This document shows, piece by piece, positions 1-7,851 of a DNA stretch of 64,000 bases (position 1 is its first letter; the number at the start of each line of letters is the position of its first letter). The notes under the pieces were generated by a model. The model was given only the letters and a program-made list of their open reading frames with translations. It made no database searches and was not told the DNA's origin. This DNA is from Georgenia_A wangjunii (lineage in GTDB: Bacteria > Actinomycetota > Actinomycetes > Actinomycetales > Actinomycetaceae). The stretch is taken from NCBI RefSeq assembly GCF_036421915.1, contig NZ_JAZGOM010000013.1. One strand, written 5' to 3'. The position numbers were made by a program, and so were the translations under genes.

Positions 1-180
1 TCTCGACACGCACGTCAGCACGACCCCCGGTGGACGCCTGCCCTGCCGCCACCAGGGGCCCTACACGAGATCACAGCCGGCGGGGAGCACGACCAGTCGG
101 GACCCGAGGGGCGCAGCGGGTGCCGCGCCGCGCGCAGCTGCGACGGCAGGCCGGTCGAGGCGGCGGCAGGAGACCTCACC
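1..180. other. Upstream region, no gene seen
   Basis: This GC-rich stretch precedes the first coding region. I see no convincing gene on either strand. Its last bases hold a GGAG ribosome binding site (GGAGACCTCACC) before the GTG start at 181. The Gly/Val/Ala-rich reading frame on the opposite strand is an artefact of the Pro/Thr repeat coding strand. Confidence 0.5.
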
Positions 181-1524
181 GTGGCCCGTTCGACCCGCCC
201 CGCGTGGAACACCGCCGCCTCGCGCGTTCGAACCTCGCTCCGGCGCGCGGCCGTCCTCACCGGTGCGTGCGGGCTCGCCCTCACCGTCATGGCGAACGCG
301 ACGACCGTCACCCCGTCGACTCCCGCGTGGCTCGTGCTCGGCCTCGAGGCCACCGGCATGGAGACGCACCTCGCGCGCCACCCCGCCGGTGACGCCGCCC
401 AGCGCTCGAAGCGCACCGACGTCGACGTGCTCGCCCGCGCCGACCTCCTCGCCCCCGGCGCGAAGGTCGACATCGCCGAGGTCTTCCACAGCCCCGCGCC
501 GGAGCCCAGCGCGCAGGCCGCGCCCGAGCCCGCCCCCACCGTCGAGGCACCCCGTCGGCGGGCTGTCGTCGCGGCGGCACCCGCCGCGGAGCCCGCGCCG
601 TCGGCGAAGCGCTCCGTCGAGGCGCTCGAGCCGGCGCGCACCCCGGCAGCCGCCGCGCCGCCGGTCGCCGCACCGGTCGACGCCGTCGTTCCCGACGCGG
701 CCGGCACTCCGGTCCCGGCGCCCTCCCCGACGGCGGAGCCCGTCCCCGCCGCGACGGCACCGGAGACCCCCACGCCCGTGGAGCCCGAGCCCACGCCCGA
801 GGTGACGGCCCCCCGTCCGACCCCGGAGCCGACACCCGAGGTCACGACGCCCGCGCCCACGCCCGAGCCCACACCCGCACCTGCACCTAGCACCACCCCG
901 ACCCCGACTCCCGCGCCCAGCCCGACGCCAACGCCGACGCCCACGCCGAGCCTGACACCCGCGCCCAGCCCCACGCCGACCCCGACCCCGGCGCCGACGC
1001 CCGCGCCCGTGCCCGCGCCCGTGCCGACGACACCCGCACCCGCGCCGAGCCCCACGCCGGCTCCCGCGCCGACGCCCGCGCCGACGCCGAGGCCGGAACC
1101 GACGCCCGCGCCGCAGCCCGAGCCCGTCGACACCTACTCCTACGAACGCAACTGGCTGTTCCAGGCGATCAACGCGCTCCGCGCCGACCACGGTGTCGCG
1201 CCCGTCGTCCGCAGCGCCGAGCTCGACGCGCGCGCCCAGGCGTGGGCGCAGCACATGGCGCAGACGCAGAGCCTGTACCACACGCCGAACTTCAGCGCGC
1301 AGATGGACGCCGCCGGGTGGAGCCGCAAGAGCGAGCTCATCATCCGCCTGCGGAACGGCCAGAACACCCCGACGTCGCAGATCCTCCCCTACATGCACGG
1401 CTGGTGGGTGGACTCCCCCAACCACTACCCGTGGATGATCAAGCCGTACTACACCCACGTCGGGTACGGGTACTTCATGGGCCCGGCCGGTCCGTACGCC
1501 GTCACCGTCCTCGGCGGCCGCTGA
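181..1524 (+). CDS. Secreted CAP-domain protein with long Pro/Thr-rich stalk
   Basis: This 447-residue protein is probably exported. A basic N-terminus (RTSLRRA) precedes a hydrophobic segment near residues 23-40. Residues about 175-320 are a low-complexity stalk of PTPEPTPAP-type repeats, likely an extended cell-wall-crossing linker. Residues about 320-447 form a CAP (SCP/PR-1) domain: the QAINALRADHGVAPV helix, the ARAQAWAQHMA helix, YHTPNF, SELII where the usual GEN motif lies, and SPNHYPWM near the end. CAP domains occur in bacterial surface proteins of largely unknown activity; sterol binding and protease roles are described for eukaryotic members. The domain is closely related to that of the next gene. 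The GTG start is chosen for its GGAG site and basic signal-peptide N-region. A perfect hairpin follows the stop. The exact role is unknown. Confidence 0.85.
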   Translation: MARSTRPAWNTAASRVRTSLRRAAVLTGACGLALTVMANATTVTPSTPAWLVLGLEATGMETHLARHPAGDAAQRSKRTDVDVLARADLLAPGAKVDIAEVFHSPAPEPSAQAAPEPAPTVEAPRRRAVVAAAPAAEPAPSAKRSVEALEPARTPAAAAPPVAAPVDAVVPDAAGTPVPAPSPTAEPVPAATAPETPTPVEPEPTPEVTAPRPTPEPTPEVTTPAPTPEPTPAPAPSTTPTPTPAPSPTPTPTPTPSLTPAPSPTPTPTPAPTPAPVPAPVPTTPAPAPSPTPAPAPTPAPTPRPEPTPAPQPEPVDTYSYERNWLFQAINALRADHGVAPVVRSAELDARAQAWAQHMAQTQSLYHTPNFSAQMDAAGWSRKSELIIRLRNGQNTPTSQILPYMHGWWVDSPNHYPWMIKPYYTHVGYGYFMGPAGPYAVTVLGGR

Positions 1525-1538
1525 CCGCAGACGACCGA

Positions 1539-1573
1539 GACGCCCCGCCCGGATCCGATCCTGGCGGGGCGTC
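1539..1573 (+). terminator. Rho-independent-type terminator after CAP gene 1
   Basis: A perfect 11-bp stem (GACGCCCCGCC / GGCGGGGCGTC) with a 13-nt loop begins 14 nt after the TGA stop. There is no U-tract, as is usual in actinobacteria. It separates the two tandem CAP genes into distinct transcripts. Confidence 0.8.
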
Positions 1574-1673
1574 GTCGTCCGGCGCAGGCGTCCTCGTACA
1601 GCGCGGGCGTCGTCATTCCCCGTGCCGACGGCTGCCTCGCACGGGTCCTCCGCGGGCCGACCACGCCGGCCCG

Positions 1674-1697
1674 TGATGCGTATCATGAAGCGCATCA
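1674..1697 (+). promoter_or_regulatory. Inverted repeat around a possible -10 box
   Basis: TGATGCG and CGCATCA are perfect 7-bp arms separated by 10 nt containing TATCAT. This could be an operator overlapping the -10 region of the second CAP gene's promoter. No clear -35 was found. Confidence 0.35.
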
Positions 1698-1713
1698 GGA
1701 CACGAAGTGGTAA

Positions 1714-1755
1714 CCTTGTGCGAGCACGGCATTGGTGCTCAGTAGGCAAACAAGG
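1714..1755 (+). promoter_or_regulatory. Nested stem in the 5' leader of CAP gene 2 (candidate cis-acting RNA)
   Basis: The outer arms CCTTGT (1714-1719) and ACAAGG (1750-1755) enclose an inner hairpin, GAGCAC (1722-1727) and GTGCTC (1735-1740) with a 7-nt loop. The 3' side of the junction holds the unpaired purine-rich stretch AGTAGGCAA. The AT-rich element stands out in a GC-rich genome and lies about 100 nt before the start codon. It does not match the c-di-AMP (ydaO) or c-di-GMP riboswitch cores as I know them. Confidence 0.4.
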
Positions 1756-1856
1756 GCACCGTCGCTCCGTCAGGTCGCGCTTCTTCCCCGCGTGACGAAC
1801 GCCGCCCGATCGCTCGGCGCGGCGCCCGCCAGCCCACTCGATCGCCGAGGTCTCAC

Positions 1857-3122
1857 ATGCCCCGTCCGACCATGCGCTCCTTCGCCCGCCTCCCCCTCGC
1901 CGCTGCCACCGCCCTCGCGCTGGCCGCGGCGTTCCTCGTCTCTGCCCCCGCCGCGCAGGCGGCCCCGGACGACGTCCGCTCCCGCGACTACACCGGCGAC
2001 GGCAGGACCGACATCCTCGTCGTCAACGAGGCCGGCCAGCTCAGCATCTACGCCGGTGACGGCAACGCCGGCTGGACCGGTGCCGCGCTCGTCGGCCCGG
2101 GATGGAGCGGCTTCACGGTCGTGACCCCGGGCGACCTCGACAACGACGGCCGGGCGGACATCGTGGCCGTCTCCGACGACGGGCGCCTCTACTTCTACGC
2201 CGGGACCGGCAACGGCTTCGTCGCGCGCGTCCAGATCGGCCACGGCTGGCAGAACTTCACCAACGTCTTCTCGCCGGGGGACTTCAACGGCGACGGCGAG
2301 CCGGACATCATCGCGACCACCGCGTCGGGGGAGATGTACATCTACTACGGCAACGGCGCGGGCCGCACGAGCGGGTCCGACCAGATCGGCTTCGGCTGGG
2401 ACGTCTTCACCGACGTCATGCCCGGCGGGGACGTCAACGGCGACGGCCGGGCGGACATCCTCGCCCGTGACGCCGAGGGCCGGCTCTTCGCCTACTACGG
2501 CCGGGAGGGCACGACGATGTCCGCGCGCGACCAGGTCGGCAACGGCTGGGGTCCCTTCGACCGGATCTCCTCAGTCGGTGACTTCACCGGCGACGGCCAC
2601 ACCGACGTCTTCGCCGTCCACGAGCGCTCCGGCGAGGCCTGGGTCTACCCGGGCAACGGCCGCAGCGGGTTCGGCTCCCGCGTCCTCGTGGGGACCGACT
2701 GGCGCGAGCCGACGACCAGCGCCGACGCGAGCTTCAGCTACGAGCGCACGTGGCTGCGCCAGTCCCTCAACACGCTCCGGGCGCAGCGGGGCGTCGCACC
2801 GGTCGCCCGCAGCGCCGAGCTCGACGCGCGGGCGCAGGCCTGGGCGCAGCACATGGCCCAGACGCAGAACATGTACCACACGCCCGGCTTCTCGGCCCAG
2901 ATGTCGGCCGCCGGGTGGAGCTACAAGAGCGAGCTCATCGTCCGCCACGGCGGCGGGCGGAACATGGCGACGTCGGCGATCCTCACCTACATGCACAACT
3001 GGTGGGTCGCCTCCCCCAACCACTACCCGTGGATGATCAGCCCCAACTACACCCACGTCGGGCACGGGTACTTCATGGGACCGGGCGGCCCGTACGCCGT
3101 CACCGTCCTCGGCGGTCGCTGA
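1857..3122 (+). CDS. Secreted FG-GAP/VCBS-repeat protein with C-terminal CAP domain
   Basis: This is a 421-residue exported protein. A Sec signal peptide ends near residue 36 (APAAQA, then APDD). Residues about 40-285 hold five FG-GAP/VCBS-type repeats, each with a calcium-loop motif: DYTGDGRTDI, DLDNDGRADI, DFNGDGEPDI, DVNGDGRADI and DFTGDGHTDV. These usually build a beta-propeller that binds partners or carbohydrate. Residues about 297-421 are a CAP domain sharing roughly four in five residues with the preceding gene, including the identical ending GPYAVTVLGGR. The two genes look like a duplication in which the CAP domain was joined to different display modules. The start has an acceptable context and places the signal peptide at the N-terminus. 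Transcription ends at a strong hairpin shared with the convergent acylphosphatase gene. Confidence 0.88.
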   Translation: MPRPTMRSFARLPLAAATALALAAAFLVSAPAAQAAPDDVRSRDYTGDGRTDILVVNEAGQLSIYAGDGNAGWTGAALVGPGWSGFTVVTPGDLDNDGRADIVAVSDDGRLYFYAGTGNGFVARVQIGHGWQNFTNVFSPGDFNGDGEPDIIATTASGEMYIYYGNGAGRTSGSDQIGFGWDVFTDVMPGGDVNGDGRADILARDAEGRLFAYYGREGTTMSARDQVGNGWGPFDRISSVGDFTGDGHTDVFAVHERSGEAWVYPGNGRSGFGSRVLVGTDWREPTTSADASFSYERTWLRQSLNTLRAQRGVAPVARSAELDARAQAWAQHMAQTQNMYHTPGFSAQMSAAGWSYKSELIVRHGGGRNMATSAILTYMHNWWVASPNHYPWMISPNYTHVGHGYFMGPGGPYAVTVLGGR

Positions 3123-3136
3123 GCGCACCGCCGCAC

Positions 3137-3178
3137 CACTGAGCCGCACGGGGCCCGTCCGCCTCGTGCGGCTCAGTG
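3137..3178. terminator. Bidirectional terminator overlapping the acyP stop codon
   Basis: Perfect 14-bp arms CACTGAGCCGCACG and CGTGCGGCTCAGTG have a 14-nt loop. The right arm contains the stop codon of the minus-strand acylphosphatase, so the hairpin serves both convergent genes. Confidence 0.85.
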
Positions 3179-3442
3179 CTGCTCGAAGCCGGCCTCGCCG
3201 CGCGGATCCTCGGTCCGGACGTCCACGCCGGTGACGTCCGCGCCGTCGGGCCCCTCGTGAAGCCAGGCCAGCAGGGCCGAGACCGCTGCCTCCTCCCCCT
3301 CGAGGACGGCCTCGACGGTGCCGTCCGCGCGGTTGCGCACCCAGCCGTCGACCCCGTGGCGCTCGGCCTCCCGCACGCACGCGAAGCGCATGCCGACGCC
3401 CTGCACCAGCCCCGTCACGACGACGTGCCGCCGTTGCCTCAT
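3173..3442 (-). CDS. acyP: Acylphosphatase
   Basis: This 89-residue enzyme would hydrolyse the carboxyl-phosphate bond of acyl phosphates in the cytosol. The family signature is clear: GLVQGVGMRF carries the phosphate loop and catalytic Arg19, and GWVRNRADGTVE carries catalytic Asn37. The length matches the family norm of about 90 residues. The start is set by a strong GGAGG site and by the ATGA overlap with the upstream serine hydrolase stop; an in-frame upstream extension lacks these features. Translational coupling with the lipoprotein gene is likely. The two genes share no obvious pathway. Confidence 0.93.
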   Translation of the reverse strand: MRQRRHVVVTGLVQGVGMRFACVREAERHGVDGWVRNRADGTVEAVLEGEEAAVSALLAWLHEGPDGADVTGVDVRTEDPRGEAGFEQH

Positions 3443-4875
3443 CGGTCCTCCTCCTTCCCGAGCAGCTCGAGCACCTGCGTCGCGGTCCCGGTGAGCCACC
3501 CGGCGTCGGGGACGTCCGCGACCTGGTCCGCCGCGACCTGGATGACGACGGCGTATCGGTCACCGTCGTCGTCCACGGCGAACCACGAGCCCGTCATCTC
3601 GCCCGGGGCGCTGCCGCCCTTGAAGGCGACGTGCTCCCACGGCGCCGCCACCTCCGCTCCCGGGTTGGCGGAGAGGACCTCCCGCACGGGCTCCCCCGCC
3701 GCGGTGCCCGCGAGCGCGTCGAGCCCCGCGTGCGCGGCGCAGAGGTCGCGCGCGGTCGCGAACCAGTCCAGGCCCGCCGGCCACGCGGGCTGCGCCATGA
3801 GCGCCTCGTCGAGGGTGACGGCGCCTCCCGGGAGCGTCTCGAGGATCGCCTCGCGGGCGGGGCGCGCCGCCGCGGGGTCCGCGCCGGCGTCCTCCCACTG
3901 GCGGCGCAGCACCGGGTCGGTGAACGCCACCTGGAACATCTCGCGCGTCGTCAGGAGCGGGGACATGACCTCCGGCGCGGAGTGGCCGAGGTCGCCGAGC
4001 GCCGTCTCCACGGCGTCGCGGCCGACGGCGTCGATGAGGAGGTCGGTCGCGGTGTTGTCGCTGATCGCGATCATCCCGCGCGCCGCGTCGAGCACGCTCA
4101 CCTCGGTGCCGGCCGGCTCGTCCTGGAGGACGCCGGACGGCAGGGAGCGCAGGCCGTCCGTGAGGGTGAGGGGGTCCTCCCAGGCGAGCGTCCCGTCCTC
4201 GACGGCCCCGACCACCGCGCCGAGGACGTAGAGCTTGAAGGCGGACCCGATCGGCCGGAGCTCGCCGGCGTCCCGCTCGTGCAGCGGCGTGCACGTCCCG
4301 TCCTCCCCGACCCGGGCGACGAGGGCGGACGTCTGCGCATCGAGCGCCGCGAGCGCACCGTCGAGGTCCTCGAGGCTCGCGACGTCGGGGACGGCGGTGG
4401 CCGCCTGGAGGAACAGGCCCTCCATGCGCCCGTCCGCCACGGTGGCGACGTGGGCGACGAAGCGCTGGTCGTCCGCACCGACGAGCTCGAGCTGGCCGGC
4501 GTCCTCGGTCCCCGCGTACCCGGTGGCGACGAACGGGCCCAGCGCGCGCATCTGGTCGAAGACGGCGGCCACGTCGGCGGCGGGGACCTGGGCGAGGAAC
4601 GCCTCGGCGAAGCGCGCCGCGGCCTCCTCGGCGCTTGGGCCGGACTCCGCCGCGAGCTGGTCGAGCACCCACCGGGCCGCCTGCCCCGCGCGGTCCTCCG
4701 GGATCTCCACGGCGGCGCCGGGATCGCTCGGCGCCGGGGTGGCGGTGGCCGTCGTCGCCGTCGTCGGCCCCGGCTCGGGCGGCCCCTCCCCCGCGCACCC
4801 GACGAGCGCGAGCGTGGCCACCGCCATGCCCGTGCCGGCTCGTGCGCTCCGCCGTCGGACCCCCGTCGCGCTCAT
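3439..4875 (-). CDS. Beta-lactamase-fold serine hydrolase lipoprotein (LpqF-like)
   Basis: This is a 478-residue exported lipoprotein. The signal peptide ends in the lipobox ALVGC, with acylated Cys27. Residues about 60-180 form an N-terminal NTF2/DUF-like region. The rest is a class A beta-lactamase/PBP-type catalytic domain: SAFK (SxxK, about residues 212-215) with the nucleophilic Ser, SDN (near 273) and KGG (near 417). The overall plan resembles mycobacterial LpqF-type proteins. A role as antibiotic-inactivating enzyme is not shown; a cell-wall peptidase or esterase is equally possible. The stop overlaps the acylphosphatase start by 4 nt, forming a two-gene operon. Confidence 0.82.
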   Translation of the reverse strand: MSATGVRRRSARAGTGMAVATLALVGCAGEGPPEPGPTTATTATATPAPSDPGAAVEIPEDRAGQAARWVLDQLAAESGPSAEEAAARFAEAFLAQVPAADVAAVFDQMRALGPFVATGYAGTEDAGQLELVGADDQRFVAHVATVADGRMEGLFLQAATAVPDVASLEDLDGALAALDAQTSALVARVGEDGTCTPLHERDAGELRPIGSAFKLYVLGAVVGAVEDGTLAWEDPLTLTDGLRSLPSGVLQDEPAGTEVSVLDAARGMIAISDNTATDLLIDAVGRDAVETALGDLGHSAPEVMSPLLTTREMFQVAFTDPVLRRQWEDAGADPAAARPAREAILETLPGGAVTLDEALMAQPAWPAGLDWFATARDLCAAHAGLDALAGTAAGEPVREVLSANPGAEVAAPWEHVAFKGGSAPGEMTGSWFAVDDDGDRYAVVIQVAADQVADVPDAGWLTGTATQVLELLGKEEDR

Positions 4876-4997
4876 CCCCCCATCGTCGCAAGTCTCGGGT
4901 GCGGGCGTCGAGCGCGGCCGGTCGCCGTCCGGCTCTCGCGGCGTCCCGGCGCCAGGCGCGGGGCGTGGGCCGGCCCGCGTGGGGCATGATCGGGCGC

Positions 4998-5984
4998 ATG
5001 GCCGACGACGACCGTCCCTCGATCCCCGCGCCCGCTCCCGCCGTCACGGACGTGCTCGGGGAGCCCTGGGTGGCACGCGAGCTCCCGCTGCGGCCGTCGG
5101 ACGCGTACGGGGCGGCGCCGCGGGCGGTCCTCGTCCACCAGCGCGAGCGCGTGAGCCGTCGCGCGGTCCTCTACCTGCACGGGTTCACCGACTACTTCTT
5201 CCAGGCGGCCCACGCCCAGCGGTGGGTCGACGCCGGCACCGACTTCTACGCGCTCGACATGCGCCTGAGCGGCCGGGCGATCGGTGACCACCCCCGCCCG
5301 TCCGACGTCCGGGACCTCGCCGACCTCGACGAGGAGCTCGCCGCCGCTCTCGAGGTCGTCCGCGGCGACGGGCACGACCAGGTGGTCCTCCTCGGGCACT
5401 CGACCGGCGGCCTCGTCGCCGCCGGCTGGGCCGTGCGCCACCCCGGCACGGTCGACGCCATCGTCCTCAACAGCCCGTGGCTCGAGCTCAACTCGGGCTG
5501 GTTCGAGCGCGTCGTCGCCACGCCGGCCATCCATGTGCTCGCACGCTGGTTGCCGAGCATGCCCGTGGGGCGCCTCGACCCGGGCTACGGGCGGTTCCTC
5601 CACCGCACGACCGGCGGCGAGTGGGAGTACGAGCTCGCGTGGAAGCCGATCGCGGGGTTCCCGGCCCGGGCGGCCTTCATCTCGAGCGTGCGGCGCGCGC
5701 AGGCGGCGGTCGCCCGCGGGATCGACGTCGGTGCACCCGTGCTCCTGTGCTGCTCGGACCGCTCAGGTCCGCCGAAGCACCCCTCGGCCGAGGAGCTCGA
5801 GCGGGCGGACTGCGTCCTCGACGTCGCCCACATGCTCGCGCGCGGTCCCCTCCTCGGCGAGGACGTCACGATCCTCACCGTGCCTGGCGCCGTCCACGAC
5901 CTCGCCCTGTCGCGGCCGGAAGCCCGCGCCCGGTACGAGTCCGCGGCCATGGCGTGGGTCGATTCCCGGCTGCCGCTGGCCTGA
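4998..5984 (+). CDS. Alpha/beta hydrolase (serine aminopeptidase S33-like)
   Basis: This 328-residue cytosolic enzyme has the alpha/beta-hydrolase fold. The visible motifs are the oxyanion segment LYLHGFTDYFF, the nucleophile elbow GHSTGG (Ser near residue 134), an acid-loop candidate CCSDRSG, and the catalytic His in GAVHDLAL near the C-terminus. It resembles lysophospholipase or monoacylglycerol-lipase-like S33 proteins; the substrate is unknown. Two ATG codons lie 12 nt apart. I chose the second because the CATGAT hexamer 7 nt before it looks like a -10 box for a leaderless transcript. The upstream ATG would add MIGR. It converges on the MFS gene through a perfect hairpin. Confidence 0.85.
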   Translation: MADDDRPSIPAPAPAVTDVLGEPWVARELPLRPSDAYGAAPRAVLVHQRERVSRRAVLYLHGFTDYFFQAAHAQRWVDAGTDFYALDMRLSGRAIGDHPRPSDVRDLADLDEELAAALEVVRGDGHDQVVLLGHSTGGLVAAGWAVRHPGTVDAIVLNSPWLELNSGWFERVVATPAIHVLARWLPSMPVGRLDPGYGRFLHRTTGGEWEYELAWKPIAGFPARAAFISSVRRAQAAVARGIDVGAPVLLCCSDRSGPPKHPSAEELERADCVLDVAHMLARGPLLGEDVTILTVPGAVHDLALSRPEARARYESAAMAWVDSRLPLA

Positions 5985-5995
5985 CCTGCACGGCA

Positions 5996-6018
5996 GCGGG
6001 ACCCGCACCGGGTCCCGC
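5996..6018. terminator. Bidirectional terminator hairpin
   Basis: Arms GCGGGACCCG and CGGGTCCCGC form a perfect 10-bp stem with a CAC loop. It lies between the convergent hydrolase and MFS genes. Confidence 0.75.
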
Positions 6019-6045
6019 AGATGCCGGCGCCGGTGCCCCGGCCGG

Positions 6046-7851
6046 CTACGCCGGGGGCGTCGAGCCCGGGGGCGTGCCCGGCAGCCCCGGGCGCTGCCCG
6101 GCCTCCTCGCCGGCCGGACCCGTCCCGGGCGCGTGGTCCGCGGGCTCTCCGCGGGACGCGCCGTCGGCGGCGGCCGTCGTCGTCCCGGCACCGCCGCCGG
6201 GACCCGCGGGCGTCGGTGCCCCGGCGGGCGTGCCGGTCGCGTCGGTGACGGCCTTCTTCACCTCGATGTCGACCGTGCTGCGCAGCGTCGAGTTCCGCAT
6301 GAGGAGGACGGCGACGAGCGCGATGACGTTGAAACCCGTCATGACGACGAAGATGAGGTCCATCCCGTCCCCGTACGAGCTCCGGACGATGTCCGCGACC
6401 TGCGGCGGCAGGGCGGCGAGGTCGAGGGCCCCGCCCCCGCCCGCGCCGTCGGCCGACGCCTCCGGGTAGCCGGCCTCCGCCATCCGCCCGCTCAGCAGCG
6501 TGGCGATGTGGCCGGCGAGGAGGGCACCGAGGACCTGGACGCCGATCGCGCCGCCGAGGGAACGGAAGAACGCAACCGTCGAGCTGGCGACCCCCATGTT
6601 CTCCAGGCGGACGGTGTTCTGGACCGCGAGGACGAGGTTCTGCATCGACGCGCCCTGACCGATGCCGACGAGCAGGAGGAAGATCGCGAGCAGCCACAGC
6701 GGCGTCGAGACGTCGATCGTCGACAGCAGGGCGACACCGACCGTCATGGTCGTCACCCCGCCGACGACGTAGCGCTTCCACGTCCCGCGGCTGCTCACGA
6801 GCCGTCCGGCGATCGTCGAGGCGAGGAAGACGCCCAGCATCATCGGCACCATCATGAGGCCGGACTCGGTGGGCCCGTACCCCCGCCCGATCTGGAAGTA
6901 CTGCCCGAGGAAGACGGGCGCGGCGAACATGACGGTGCCGACGGAGAAGCTCGCGACGACGCTCAGCGCCGTCGTCCGCTCCGTGAGGATCCACATCGGC
7001 ACGACGGGCTCGGGCACGCGGAGCTCGACGAGGACGAAGGCGACGATCGCGGCGATGCCGCCACCGACCATGGCCACGGTCTGCCAGGACGCCCACGCGA
7101 AGCTCGAGCCCGCGAAGGACAGCCACAGGAGCAGGAGCGTGACGGCGAGGATGATGAGCGCGGAGCCCCAGTAGTCGATCTTGGGGTGGCGGCGCGTCGT
7201 CGGCAGCACGTGCAGCCGCCGGTAGAGCACGACGATGGCGACGAGCGAGAACGGGATCGCGCTCCAGTAGCACCAGCGCCACCCGAGCCACGGGGTGTCG
7301 ACGATGACGCCGCCGATGAGCGGGCCGGAGACGGTGGCGACCGCCATGACGGCACCCATGTAGCCGTTGTACCGGCCGCGCTCGCGCGGGGAGATGATCG
7401 TGGCGATGACCGTCTGCACGAGGGCCATCTGCGCACCCATGCCCACGCCCTGGACGACGCGGAAGGCGATGAGCGCGCCGGCGCTCGTCGCCATCCCGGC
7501 GAGCAGCGAGCCCACCGCGAAGAGGGCGATCGCGAAGAGCAGGAGCTTCTTCTTGTCGAAGAGGTCCGCGAGCTTGCCGAAGATCGGCGTCGCCGCCGTC
7601 GAGGCGAGGAGCGAGGCCGTGACGATCCACGTGTACTGGAGCTGGTTGCCCTCGAGGTCGGCGATGATGACGGGCAGCGCGTTGCCGACGATCGTCGCGG
7701 AGAGCATGGCGACGAACAGCGCGAGGAGAAGGCCGGAGAAGACCTCCATGACCTCGCGGTGCCGGCGCTCCTCGGCGGGGTTGCGGCGTGCGCCGCCGAA
7801 CCGCCCGGTCGCGCGGGCACGGGGTGCCTCGGGGCTGCGGTCGCGGCTCAT
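6046..7851 (-). CDS. DHA2-family (EmrB/QacA-type) MFS drug exporter
   Basis: This 601-residue polytopic membrane protein is probably a proton-coupled exporter of toxic compounds. About 14 hydrophobic segments are visible, typical of DHA2 carriers. Motif A-like text KLADLFDKKKLLLFAI follows the second segment. Further signs are the LIGGVIVDTPWLGWRW loop and the mid-protein sequence VVPMWILTERTTAL. A Pro/Gly/Ala-rich cytoplasmic tail of about 60 residues ends the protein. The ATG overlaps the stop of the upstream MarR gene (ATGA), so the two are co-transcribed and the MarR protein is the obvious repressor. Confidence 0.88.
   Translation of the reverse strand: MSRDRSPEAPRARATGRFGGARRNPAEERRHREVMEVFSGLLLALFVAMLSATIVGNALPVIIADLEGNQLQYTWIVTASLLASTAATPIFGKLADLFDKKKLLLFAIALFAVGSLLAGMATSAGALIAFRVVQGVGMGAQMALVQTVIATIISPRERGRYNGYMGAVMAVATVSGPLIGGVIVDTPWLGWRWCYWSAIPFSLVAIVVLYRRLHVLPTTRRHPKIDYWGSALIILAVTLLLLWLSFAGSSFAWASWQTVAMVGGGIAAIVAFVLVELRVPEPVVPMWILTERTTALSVVASFSVGTVMFAAPVFLGQYFQIGRGYGPTESGLMMVPMMLGVFLASTIAGRLVSSRGTWKRYVVGGVTTMTVGVALLSTIDVSTPLWLLAIFLLLVGIGQGASMQNLVLAVQNTVRLENMGVASSTVAFFRSLGGAIGVQVLGALLAGHIATLLSGRMAEAGYPEASADGAGGGGALDLAALPPQVADIVRSSYGDGMDLIFVVMTGFNVIALVAVLLMRNSTLRSTVDIEVKKAVTDATGTPAGAPTPAGPGGGAGTTTAAADGASRGEPADHAPGTGPAGEEAGQRPGLPGTPPGSTPPA

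Larger units (their letters stand above)
1525..1856 (+). other. 332-bp intergenic region with terminator, inverted repeat and structured leader
   Basis: After the terminator, this gap carries a 7-bp inverted repeat (TGATGCG at 1674-1680 and CGCATCA at 1691-1697) whose loop contains TATCAT, a possible -10 box. A nested stem structure follows at 1714-1755. About 100 nt then run to the ATG of the second CAP gene. No small gene is evident. Confidence 0.6.

Noticed and set aside
15..1133. A minus-strand Gly/Val/Ala repeat protein resembling a PE_PGRS-like protein
   Set aside because: It is the complement of the Pro/Thr stalk codons of the CAP gene and has no start context.
1700..1860. c-di-AMP (ydaO) riboswitch before the second CAP gene
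   Set aside because: The conserved core sequences of that riboswitch are not visible. The stems present do not match its layout.
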